Part shown: positions 45,010-56,400 of the stretch, piece after piece
Layout: every line of letters starts with the position of its first letter
How positions within the stretch are numbered: the first letter of the stretch is position 1
Origin: Notospermus geniculatus
Taxonomy: Eukaryota > Nemertea > Pilidiophora > Heteronemertea > Lineidae
DNA: 64,000 bases
Reading direction: 5' to 3'
Assembly: GCA_002633025.1 (NCBI GenBank)
Contig: NMRB01000016.1
Coordinates: 8,207 to 72,206, forward strand
Position numbers and translations under genes: made by a program
The notes under the pieces: generated by a model
Database searches by the model: none
The model's input: only the letters and a program-made list of their open reading frames with translations
Told to the model about the DNA's origin: nothing

Positions 45010-48000
45010 TCATTTCTGTGCCAGGGACTTCATAGCATACTGGTAAATTTCTTGATTCGTTTTCTTCACTTCGTTAACTTCCTTTTGCAGTTCTTCAACC
45101 AGATCTTTCACAGAGTCTTCAACCATCATCTCTGATGGTGGCTGAAAGATTGTAGATAATATCAATATCAAGGCTTAATCTTACGACGTGAAGTATTCAA
45201 CCAGCTGAGTACCAACTTCGACAATAGCCGAAAAGACAATATTGGCGGGCAAATTCATGAACATGCAAGAACATGTTTTCAATACAGCTGGGCATACCGG
45301 GGGAATGTCGGTTTCAGTGTGTGATATGGATGCAACCCTTACCTCCTTCCAATGTCCCTTGCATTGTGAAAGCACACTAGCTATGTCTGCTACTTCACTC
45401 TGAAAATCAAAAGGGAACTGTAACAAAAGTTACCATTTAAATCAACTGGTAAAGACAAAACCACTTGGGCAGTTGTCAGACAACTCAAGCTCGAATGAAT
45501 TTAGTGCTGCTTGCAGGCTTTGTCAAGCTCAAGACAAAGCAGATTATGTAGCTAACACACACCTTTGTCTCCATTGTCCCCTGTCTGACAATGAAACCTT
45601 GATTGACCTCCTTGTCGCTATCAGTGTTGTACATATGTCTTTGGAATGGCTGTATTGGGAAGCTGGGGCGAATCTGACTCTTCAGACCACAGGGTGTTGG
45701 GAGGATAGCAGCATTGGTAATAGCACCTGCAATAATCAACATCCAAGACGTTTTGTGGGGAAATCTGACTGAAGGGCAAGTCAGCACAGTGGAATATAAC
45801 TTAGCATTTGCCAGTATTACAACGTACTGGCTTGCTTTGAGGAGACCTCTGTAGCCAACTGGCCAAACTATGAAGATTCTTGGCTAAATGCATACCTTTA
45901 TGTAAGAGAGTCCGAAGACACTGACGACTTGGTGTGTCCCAGACTTTCACCGTGCAGTCACCAGAACCAGACACCAAGATCATTCCATCCAGTGACAGCG
46001 ACAGGCATGTCACCTGCTTTGTGTGGCCCAAAAAGACTAAGGCAGCATCATCTGCAGCACTAGGTATAGACGCATCTGATCTGGGACCCTAAAAAGATTG
46101 TACTTCAAGTTCATATGTTGCCTGTATGACAGGGTTCACTCATGAGTTTTGGCAACAGATGTAATGTAAGATCTGGTTTATGACATTCATCATACAACAG
46201 GGTTCAACACACAATCACATGGCATTCAACTGATTGAAACTGAAAAAGCCCAGCCAAGTTCTGTTCAACATTCACATCAATGATCAATGTGAATGTTCGA
46301 CAGAACTTGGCTGGGCTTTTTCAGTTTTGATTGAGTTTCATCAATCCCTGGACAGCTTCTTCCTGAAGCTTTCCCTGGGTTTACAAAATTGACTGAGATG
46401 CACAATTTGCACAGGGTAGGCCTACAACTCACCGTTTCAAAGAGATTCACTTGATGTATTACACCCTTGCCTGTGGCAGCAAACAACCTGGTTTCACAAG
46501 AATCCATACATGTGGCAGTAAGGCCCTCATCAAAGAGAAATGAACACAGAAGTTTGCCTGTAGTCAGATCCCATAACTGAAATTAACAACACACATGTCA
46601 GAAGTATCTTACAATCAAGATAGAATCCACCACCTGAAGGAAAGGAATTCAAACACTAAAACAGACAAATTTACCAAGTATCAAACTGGTGAACTCTTAG
46701 GCTCATTGCAATGCTCAACTGCTCTACACTCAACAATGAATTCTGTACATAAATGAGAATCTGTGCTTCTTACTTTACATGTTTGATCAAGGGAAGCAGT
46801 GACAAGCCGAGCCCGGGGTCCTCCACAGCCACAATGAAGATCAGTCACTGGCAATGAATGGTTTGAAAAGGTGAACTTGGGTTCAGTTTGGTGTGGATCT
46901 GCCTCTTGACTTATCACCCTGAAAATGGGTGAAAGAGAACAACACGAATGAAGACAATCAAGATGGAGGAGGGAGCCATCTGGTTCTTGAGTGTGACATA
47001 CAAAATCCCAAAGTGAAACACTTCTAACACAAACAAAATCCCGAAGTGAAACACTTCTAACACAAACATGAAGTTCATCTCACCTGTGTAGTTCCCATAC
47101 CATGACCATATTATCATCCCCAGCTGATATAAAGTGACTGCCGTCATCTGTGAACTGGATTTGTGTTACTGTCTGATAATGTCTAGCTAGCACCATCAGT
47201 AAATGGCCAGTGGAAACCTGGAATAATGAATTTGCAAATGCTACCAAGGACAACACACTCTGCTACAATCAATTCTCTGTAACATTCACAGCCAGCATTA
47301 AATTTGACATTACTGCGTACCGGTAAGTAGGAACATTTGTGATAAGACTCACTTTCAAAACTTTCTGTATTGGGAGACAAATGAATTATTGTACATGTAC
47401 CTGCCAAATGTGGATCTTTTCAGCAATGCCAGCAACACAGTAATGAGCATCAGGACTAACAGCTAGAGAGGATACTCTCCCAGGGCACACAATTTTCTGT
47501 TGGTGTTGATCCTGAAATGTCCAACAATCTTACAGGAGTTACACTGTGAGCCTTTCAGTAATGCTTCCAAACACACAGGTGCTATACCACACTGGAACAC
47601 ACAGGAGGAGCCAGACCTCTGTAACAAGAGGAGGTACAAAGCAGTCCTCTGAGCTGTCAAGCTGCTGGCCTAGCACTTCATTCATGAACCAGCCATGTGT
47701 GTAGGCTTCAATTTTCAGAAAAGCTTCTCCTGGAGGAGAAAGTGAGAAAGTGCATGAACATTTCAATCTTTAGTAACTAGTGACTGGGGGCATATCATTT
47801 GAAAAGTGTCCTCACTTTGCGATGAAGTGTCCATATGTGTATGAGAGGTTTGTTATTGACAGCAGACATCAGGTATTCTCCATTAACAAGACACTGCGTC
47901 CTGGGACAACTTGTGTCTCCTTTGAAAGTTGACAAGGCAGTGCCAGTGGTGGCATCCCATACACAGGTATTCCAAAGCTGGCCTGTCAGCTCACTTGTAA

Positions 48001-49033
48001 AGATCACCTGCAATTAAACAATGAGTTAAAATTGTGTAACCTCATCTACATGTATTTTTGAACAACAAAGGGGATTTGTAAATAGCCTGGGTGTCCTGTT
48101 CTCAGACTCGATTGAGCATCTGTCAAAAGACACCGAAAGAGAGTGCTCATCATGCCATAGCCTAGCAAATTTTCTTTTGGTATCAAAATGAACAACTTAT
48201 TGTCCTTTGTTGAATTGTCTTTGAAAAATACAGAATGTTGAAAAAATTTGACTAGGCCCCCTATTGGAGTCCCCACTGGAGCAACATGGGCCTACTGGGC
48301 CTAGGCCTAGGCGGCTTTCTGTACCGGTACGCATACCGTCGGAGGCAGAGAAACATTTTTTTTCAAAATCGCCTACGCCATTGTAGGCCTAGCTACAGGC
48401 CTATAGCCTTGACCTTGGCCTTCATGCCCCACAACCTACATCTAGACTAGGTAACAAAGGCCTAGGCTATAGTCCTAGGCCTATCTATGATGCCCTACCG
48501 CTAGGCCTAGGCCTAGCCTAGGATTGTGCATCAGAATGCATCCCGCCTTTTCTTTTTTATAAGGCCCCTAGCAGCAATCATGCAATAAAGCATAGGCCTA
48601 GGCCTAGCACCACTAGCCATGCTAGCAGGCAAGCGGGCTTGCTAATGCTAGGCCTAGGCCTAGGCCTGCCTATGTGCTGTCAAATGTGGGGGGGGGGATA
48701 GCCTATGCATGTAGGCTATGTAGGCCTAGGCCTAGGGCATGTAGGGAGTAGGCCTAGGCCTATGTACTGTACAGATGTAATGTATAGCCTATACTATAGT
48801 AGGCTATACACAGTACTCAGTAGCTAGCTAATGTATCAGCGTATGGGCATCACTACGTCCGTGGGGCTATAGCCTATGTGGCAATGTTTTGGGATAAATC
48901 AATCCATGCAACCAGTTCCACTCCATTTATCATGTTTATTCTTTCCAATTGGAATGGGGCATGCCGTCATGCCGGCGTCCTGGCACGTGTAAAAATTGTC
49001 ACGTGGAGATTTTACCTCGCAGGGCGCAGCCAT
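45010..49033 (-). CDS. WDR18: WD repeat-containing protein 18 (complete)
   Basis: Ten exons: 49033-49016, 48007-47816, 47511-47401, 47217-47084, 46918-46774, 46576-46433, 46088-45896, 45726-45563, 45399-45343, 45141-45010; all phases join to give 429 residues, close to the usual 430 or so. The tiny first exon encodes MAAPCE, matching the vertebrate start MAAPME. Diagnostic WDR18 stretches are [18 protein letters not shown] and SLDQT in repeat 4, [12 protein letters not shown] in repeat 6 and NAAILPTP near the C terminus, followed by a coiled-coil tail ([13 protein letters not shown]). WDR18 (yeast Ipi3 family) acts with PELP1 and TEX10 in the nucleus in late 60S subunit maturation. A CRE-like TGACGTCA lies 9 bp upstream of the ATG. 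Confidence 0.92.
46246..46322. repeat. Hairpin at WDR18 duplication edge, copy 1
   Basis: The arms AAAAGCCCAGCCAAGTTCTG and CAGAACTTGGCTGGGCTTTT pair, and continue as AACATTCACAT/ATGTGAATGTT. It is in intron 6 of WDR18; the same hairpin is at 49516-49594. Confidence 0.85.
48290..48900. repeat. TAGGCCTA-rich low-complexity island
   Basis: Intron 1 of WDR18 here is built largely of TAGGCCTA, CCTAGGCC and GCTAGC words, with runs such as CTAGGCCTAGGCCTAGGCCT. A matching but rearranged island fills intron 1 of the second copy (about 51500-52110). Confidence 0.7.
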
Positions 49034-49041
49034 CTTTAAGA

Positions 49042-49049
49042 TGACGTCA
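49042..49049 (-). promoter_or_regulatory. CRE/ATF-like site at WDR18 start
   Basis: Perfect TGACGTCA palindrome 9 bp upstream of the WDR18 ATG, conserved in the second copy at 52617-52624. CREB/ATF factors bind this motif; the position suggests a TATA-less housekeeping promoter. Confidence 0.5.
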
Positions 49050-49310
49050 CCGGTAGCGTCGCTCGCCTCTGCCGCGGAGGAAGGAATACCCGTTGCGATG
49101 CAAAACAGTGGCTCCTGCCTGCCAAAATGACCGTAAAATATCAAAATTCTTGTTCTTATTCTGTGGAAAAATGAATTAAACATACATCCATATTGATCAC
49201 ATAGGCCTAGCTTTGTCTGAGTTATTGAGATGCTGATTAGTTCCGTAGTACATGAGTAAACTAAATGAGCCAAGTTTTGTCTTGTTTTGTCTGTGCAGAC
49301 CACCAGCAGN

Positions 49311-49516
49311 AAGCAGCAGCGCTAAGTTTCGGTCCAGAGATAGTTTTTACCATAGGGTACCTGTACACCAAATTTCAAGTTTGTAACCCAAGCGGTTTAG
49401 AAACGTGCCACCCCTGTTAACGACGACGGACGCCGGACGACAGACGACGGACGACAGACGACGACGGACGACGGACGACACACCATGGGAGAAGCTCACC
49501 TCACAGAGGTGAGCTA
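49311..49516. repeat. SINE-like tail with GACGGAC tandem tract
   Basis: It contains GGGTACCTGTACACCAAATT, a run of GACGGACGAC-type repeats (49425-49480) and then GGAGAAGCTCACCTCACAGA with its partial complement AGGTGAGCT. It separates the two WDR18 copies and begins just after the n at 49310. Confidence 0.55.
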
Positions 49517-49594
49517 AAAAGCCCAGCCAAGTTCTGTTCAACATTCACATCAATGATCAATGTGAATGTTCGACAGAACTTGGCTGGGCTTTTT
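49516..49594. repeat. Hairpin at WDR18 duplication edge, copy 2
   Basis: It is identical in form to 46246-46322. Homology between the two WDR18 copies stops at its outer foot, so the truncated copy ends exactly at this palindrome. Confidence 0.85.
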
Positions 49595-49705
49595 CAGTTT
49601 TGATTGAGTTTCATCAATCCCTGGACAGCTTCTTCCTGAAGCTTTCCCTGGGTTTACAAAATTGACTGAGATGCACAATTTGCACAGGGTAGGCCTACAA
49701 CTCAC

Positions 49706-52608
49706 CGTTTCAAAGAGATTCACTTGATGTATTACACCCTTGCCTGTGGCAGCAAACAACCTGGTTTCACAAGAATCCATACATGTGGCAGTAAGGCCCT
49801 CATCAAAGAGAAATGAACACAGAAGTTTGCCTGTAGTCAGATCCCATAACTGAAATTAACAACACACATGCCAGAAGAATCTTACAATCAAGATAATCCA
49901 CCACCTGAAGGAAAGGAATTCAAACACTAAAACAGTCAAATTTACCAAGTATCAAACTGGTGAACTCTTAGGCTCAATGCAATGCTTTAACTACTCTACC
50001 CTCAACAATTGCTGTACATAAATGAGAATCTGTGTTTCTTACTTTACATGTTTGATCAAGGGAAGCAGTGACAAGTCGAGCCCGGGGTCCTCCACAGCCA
50101 CAATGAAGATCAGTCACTGGTAATGAATGGTTTGAAAAGGTGAACTTGGGTTCAGTTTGGTGTGGATCTGCCTCTTGACTTATCACCCTGAAAATGAGTG
50201 AAAGAGAACAACATGAATCAAGACAATCAAAATGGAGGAGGGAGCCATCTGGTTCTTGAGTGTGACATACAAAACCCCGAAGTGGAACACTTCTAACACA
50301 AACATTAAAGTTCATCTCACCTGTGTAGTTCCCATACCATGACCATATTGTCATCCCCAGCTGACATAAAGTGACTGCCATCATCTGTGAACTTGATTTG
50401 TGTTACTGTCTGATAATGTCTAGCTAGCACCATCAATAAATGGCCAGTGGAAACCTGGAATAATGAATTTGCAAATGCTACCGAGGACAACACTCTGCTA
50501 CAACCAATTCTCTGTAAGATTAAGAGCCAGCATTAAATTTGACCTTACTGTATAGTGAAGTAGGAACAGTTGTGATAGACTCACTTTCAAAACTTTCCGT
50601 ATTGGGAGATGAATGAATTATTGTACATGTAGCTACCTGCCAAATGTGGATCTTTTCAGCAATGCCAGCAACACAGTAATGAGCATCAGGACTAACAGCC
50701 AGAGAGGATACTCTCCCAGGGCACACAATTTTCTGCTGGTGTTGATCCTGGAATGTACAACAATATTACAGGAGGAGTGAACGTTTCAGTCAATGCCCCC
50801 AAACACTCAGGTTCTGTACCACACTGGAACACTCAGGAGAAGCCAGACCTAAAAGAGGAGGTACAAAGCAATGTGTGTCAAGCTGTTGGCAAAGCACTTC
50901 AGGTATTAATATCAGTTCATTCGTGATTAACGAGCCATGTATGCAGGCTTCAATTTTCAGAAAAACTTCTCCCAGAGGACAATGTCAGAGAGTGCAGGAA
51001 CAATTCAATCTTTAGCAACTAGTGACTGGGGCATATCATTTGAAATAACCAACAGTGTCCTCACTTTGCGATGAAGTGTCCATATGTGTATGAGAGGTTT
51101 ATTATTGACAGCAGACATCAGGTATTCTCCATTAAGGAGACATTGTGTCCTGGGACAACTTGTGTCTCCTTTAAAAGTTGACAAGGCAGTGCCAGTGGTA
51201 GCATCCCATACACAGGTATTCCACAGCTGACCTGTCAGCTCACTTGTAAAGATCACCTGTAATTAAATAAGTTAAAATTGTGTAACCTCATCTACATGTA
51301 TTATTGAACAACAAAGATTAGATAGCCTGGGTGTCCTGTTCTCAGACTCGATTGAGCATCTGTCGAAAGACACCGAAAGAGAGTGAGCCTAGTAAATGTT
51401 TCTTTTAGTATCAAAATGAACAACTTATCGTCCTTTGAACTGTCTTTGAAAAATACAGAATGTTGAAAAAATTGGACTATTGGAGCCCCCACTGGAGCAA
51501 CATGGGCCTAGGCCTTCCGTCACTGGTTCGCATACCGTTGAGGCAGAGAAACATTTTTCTTCAAAATCGCCTAGGCCTAGCTATATACCAGTAGGCCTAT
51601 TATTAGGCCTATGCCTACATGCCACACAAACCTAGGCCTAGATCTATACCAACTAGGCCTACCATATCGGTGTGGTAGCCATGGGGCGCATGGCTAGGCC
51701 TAGGCCTATGGCTATGTGCATCAGAATGCATCCCGAGCCTTTTCTTTTAGGCCCCTAGCCTAGGCAAATAAAAAGCATAGCAGGCAGGGCATGTTAGGCC
51801 TGACCTGGAGCTAGGCCTAGGCCCTCTATGTATGTATCCAGGCCTACCGCCTGCCCTAGGGCCTATCATAATCATCAGTAAGCCTAGCCCTAGGCCTAGG
51901 GCCTATCACTTCACTACCGACGTAGGCCTGCGCCGATCGGCATCGTCTTGGCCCTAGCTAGGCCTAACTAGGCTACCTAGGCCTTGCAGGGTTTCCGCCA
52001 GAAATTGAAAGAAGGGGGGTGCAACAGCTTTTGGGCCGTCACAAGCACCCTCAGACGGGGCTCAGTCCAGGGCCCCGCTGCCAGGGGACCTCTAGGCCTA
52101 ACTAGGCCTACTCAGAAAAATCTGCTTTTTTTAAGCCCTGAACATGCTGAAAATTCGTTTTCCTGACATTTGGAAGAAGAAATATGCATTGCTCAGCAGA
52201 TGCCAGATAGAAGGGGGGGGGGTACATACCCCCCTTCTTCAAGTCATGGGGAGATTTGTCAGATTTGTACACCCCGTACCCCCNTTCCCCCCCCCCCCCC
52301 GCCCCGCTGGCAGAAGCCCTGCCTTGCATTGCATGCATGCACATGGGATGGCACAGCCTGCCCATCCCCATCCAGCCTAGCCTAACGGGGGCCTATGAGT
52401 CTATCAGTCTATGACGTGGGCCGGGGGCGTGGGGCTAATTGTGGCGATGTTTTGGGATAAATCAATTAATGCAATGCAACCAGTTCCACTCCATTTATCA
52501 TGTTTATTCTTTCCAATTGGAATTGGGGCGGCATGCCGTCCTTCTGCCCGCGTCCTGGCACGTGTAAAAATTGTCACGTGGAGATTTTACCTCGCTGGGC
52601 GCAGCCAT
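49706..52608 (-). pseudogene. WDR18: WDR18 second copy, exons 1-6 only
   Basis: Exons 52608-52591 (MAAPSE), 51256-51065, 50747-50637, 50454-50321, 50187-50043 and 49849-49706 match exons 1-6 of the complete gene in length and phase, with intact splice sites and open frames. Exons 7-10, encoding the last WD repeats and coiled-coil tail, are absent: homology stops at the hairpin 49516-49594. Introns are also very similar, so the duplication is recent or is a second haplotype. Exon 6 ends in phase 0 and could splice to exon 7 of the downstream copy (46088), giving a full protein from this upstream promoter. The n at 49310 between the copies makes a false assembly duplication a real alternative. 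Confidence 0.85.
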
Positions 52609-53418
52609 CTTTAAGATGACGTCACCGGTAGCGTCGCTCGCCTCTACCATGTCTACCGCGAAGGTAGGAAATCCCCGTTGCGATGCAAAACAGTGGCCAG
52701 GCATGCCAGGTGGCTGCTTATCAAAATGACCGTAAAATATCAAAATTCTTGTCCTTATTCTGTGGAGAAATGAATTAAACATACATCCATATTGATCACA
52801 GAGCTTTGACTGAGTTATTGAGATGCTGATTAGTTCCGTAGTAGCCTAAACTAAATCATGAAATGAGCCAAGTTTTTTCTTGAGATGTGATGCATGTGCA
52901 TGATGTGTGCAGAGAGTGATGTGCATCTGCCATGTCTGCTGCATGCATAGAGCTAGGTGGGCGTGGCCTTCCCTAAGCTATAGGGGCCTATAGTTACGGT
53001 AACCATATCGCCCAGGCATAGCTTCTTTTACGATATGACATTGACGGCTATTGCCTGTATGCGCGCTATGTAAAAGTCAGTTTGTAAAAGCAAAAGCGCA
53101 GCATCAGAGTCCCAGTTACTGAGACTAAGGGGCCTATAGCCAGCTACCTAGCCTAGGTCTAGCCATGGCTATGGCATTTAGGAGGCCTACCGTAGCCATA
53201 GGCAGGCGTAAGCTTGCCGTGGCGTAGGGCTTTTGTTTTAATAGCCCCCCTCCCCGGCCCTACACCTAGCCAACTACCCAAGGCGGCATGAGCAATGTGG
53301 GTATGTGGGTAGGGTGCGTGACATATTTCAGTTGTTTGTGTGAGCATGATGAAGATGTATAATTCCTCTTTCAATTCAGGAATCAGACAACTAGGTTTTC
53401 TTCTTGCTGAAACGTGAC
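52609..53418. promoter_or_regulatory. Divergent spacer, WDR18 copy / CCDC78
   Basis: 810 bp between opposite start codons. It holds the CRE-like site (52617) and an X-box-like imperfect palindrome GTTACGGTAACC at 52993-53004, close to the RFX-type motif found at ciliary genes. No TATA box is evident for CCDC78. Confidence 0.4.
52617..52624 (-). promoter_or_regulatory. CRE/ATF-like site, second WDR18 copy
   Basis: TGACGTCA 9 bp upstream of the second copy's ATG, identical in spacing to 49042-49049. Confidence 0.5.
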
Positions 53419-56400
53419 ATGAATATTGATGTTTTGGGCCGCATTAGGCCCACCCTTCATGGGGAAGGGGCATACTCCTTGGAGGTTGATAGCCATCACA
53501 GACTTTCATCTGGGCCTGGGGGTACATCTTTTAGGTAAGGACCACGTTCATTTTTCAGCTGGATTATTTGGTAAATGACAGATCAATTTTCAATTCAATT
53601 CTTCGTTATTTTCAGTTTTGATTAGCCAGGGTCAAAGTTCATATTCTGAAAAGGCAAATTTTGGTCTAACAGGCCAAAAAATCAAGTCGCACACAATACA
53701 AAATGCATTGATTAGGACATCAAATTTTTGGGTCACACAGAGCAAAAAATCCAGGTCGCATTTTAGACCAAATGGTCATGAACTTTGAACCCTGTAAGCT
53801 GTTCGCCCTAGGCTAATATCACCGACATCACAGAAAAATGTGGAAATATAAAATATTAAAACGAAACAAATCAATGAACTTCCTAGAAAGAAACTGTTAG
53901 TACTGGGGGCAGTATCATTCAAAGATTTGCCAGGAAGGTAACACTTCAATCATGAAATCAGTAAGAAGAGATCATGACTGCAGTGGCCAGTGATGTCTTT
54001 TTATTTTCAGTTTTTTGACCCTCTACAAGAGAGACTCCACCAATTTTGAAATCTACAAGAAATCTGTTGATCCTCTTGTGGATTTGTTCATTGCTGGCTA
54101 CAACACATCTTTCATGGTAATTGGTGAAACTGGTTCAGGGAAATCCTTCACACTTGGTGGTGAAAGCTCGAATAAATCCGGTTTGATCCCCATTGCCATT
54201 GACCAGCTCTTCCAGAGAGTTAAAACAGGTGAGCTGAGCAATTGAAAATAACCAAACTACGTCTTATGTTTTGCCACAGTGATACATGTATGTTGTGATC
54301 TCTGCTATGCTGAATCTGTCATCTCTCCTCTTTACAGATGATCGCTACCTGTATGATAACCGCATGAACGATGAGCCCTCAACCATTCGTATGCAGATGA
54401 TTGAGGTATACAATGACCAGGTCCGAGATTTGCTGACTGTCCCTCGGAGTAACAGTGACTTTGTTGAGTTGGATGAAACAGCTGAGAAGGGCTGTTATCC
54501 TCGGGTAAGTAGGCTTTATTTCTTGATCCAAGCAGAACCTACCTGTTATTTTCACTCCATTTTATGAGCCAAGGAGATCTGCTGTGTCCATTTTTCTGCA
54601 TAGTGTGTTTCGTTATACCTGGGGAACATGTACAATTCAGGTGACTCCAAAATAATTTCTTTCCTCAGCATTGCAGCAGTCTTCCAGTGAAACGAGCAGC
54701 TGATGCCACCACGCTCTTCAGACAAGGTTGGGGAAGGAAAACTGAAGCATACACAGACTTTGGCCCTGCCAACAACTATGCTGCAGTTATTACATCATTC
54801 GAGTTGGAATTGGTAGGTATCATTTGTTGGAGGGTTTAGATTGTGGTGTGTTAGCCACAACAGTCGATTAAATAGCGTTTCGATGGCCCATCATTAGGGC
54901 TTTGAAGATTCCCTGGAATCACACACAAGCACTGGTCATCTGTTTTCCCACTACAACCTGTTGATCATCCTTTCAGCAAACCAAAGATGATCCATTCCCT
55001 CATAAATCAAAGATGACATTCATTGAAATGCCAGGATTGGAAAAACTTGGTGAGAACCCTGACGAGATGCGACTTCGAGAGGGACCCATTCTGAATCGAG
55101 GAATCAATGGATTGAGCAGTATTGTCAGGCAGCTGGCGGCTGTCCCTTCTCCAAATAGAGTCATCAACTACAGGTATGTATCTCTGTAGACTGTGCAGAA
55201 TCTAAATGGGAAATTTAACTTACCGGTACATAAGTTTGTGTGAGTGCGATGTTTCTCCACGACCAGTTTCCTGAATTGCCTCTGTCTTCATTGCTTCTTC
55301 ATTTTGTCAGAACTCTCAATCTGTCAATCAGTCAAAGAACTGTCAATCATTCCATCTTCCAGTGAATCCAAACTGACCCAGTTGCTACAGGACGAGTTGG
55401 GTGGGAACTGTAAAACACGGGTGATGCTCTGTGTCAAACCAAATCCGGATACAAGGTCTTTGAACATGCAATTCAAGTTGTGCAATGATATTAGCCAGAT
55501 TAGGAACTTCCCGATTCGTAACGACAGTTTTGCTCAGGTAGGCCTTGGAGGGAATTCCTCCAAGGGTAGGCTGAAGTCTTTCTCCAGCTACACTGTAGAC
55601 TGAACTCACAATGTAAATGTCTTGTGTGACTTTGTGAGTGTGAGTCTTTTCAGTTGTTCGTTGTACTGATCTGATGAGGTTTCCGAGTACCGGTATTCTC
55701 TAAGTCCTAATTCTGTGTGGAATGTACAAAAGATATTTGATCTCAATACAGTAAAGCTACTGAATTATTCAGTGGCTGTCCTATTCCACGCCAAATGCCT
55801 GAAGGTATTTGATTTTTCAGCAACTCCGAACTCAGGATAGGGCGCAGATAATTGATCTCAAACGTCAGCTTGGTGTGAACGCAACGTCGCGCATGCCTGA
55901 TAAGTCTGACAGTGGGGAACTCAGGAAACTACAGACAGAAAATGTAAGTCTTGACTCATTGTCATAGTAGATTTCTACAGAAAATGGCTGCTGTCATTCA
56001 TGCAAAGGGTCAAGGCATGCAAGGTGCCAAGTTGGTGGAAGTGTTTAATGTCACTCGGCTCTGCTGTGGGCAGTTTCAAGTGACCAGTTATACCAGCTGA
56101 GTCTACAAATTGGAAGGACATTCTTCCAACCAGTATTCCATTCAAATGATGTACTTCTTCTTCAACAGCTCCAATTACGTGACAAGAACGAACGGCTTCA
56201 CTATCGGCTGAGCCAGATACAAGACAAGTTTGGCGTAATGGCACAGAATAAGACAGACCTTTCAGGTCAGCTCCTTATGACAGAAGAGGAGAAGTTGAAA
56301 GTCTCCAAGACGTTGGTGGAGATGCAGATTGAAAATAACAAACTTCTGGAAGAAATGGAAGCCATTAGATTTGAACTTACTAACAAGGTAAGTATTTGAA

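Noticed and set aside
45473-45772. 99-residue plus-strand open frame
   Set aside because: It is antisense to WDR18 exon 8, which is clearly coding on the minus strand.
55311-55362. Alternative start of CCDC78 exon 6 at the strong-looking acceptor TTTTGTCAG (55310)
   Set aside because: It joins exon 5 in the wrong frame and soon meets a stop. The acceptor at 55361-55362 gives INYSESKLTQLLQ, the conserved kinesin order, and keeps the frame.
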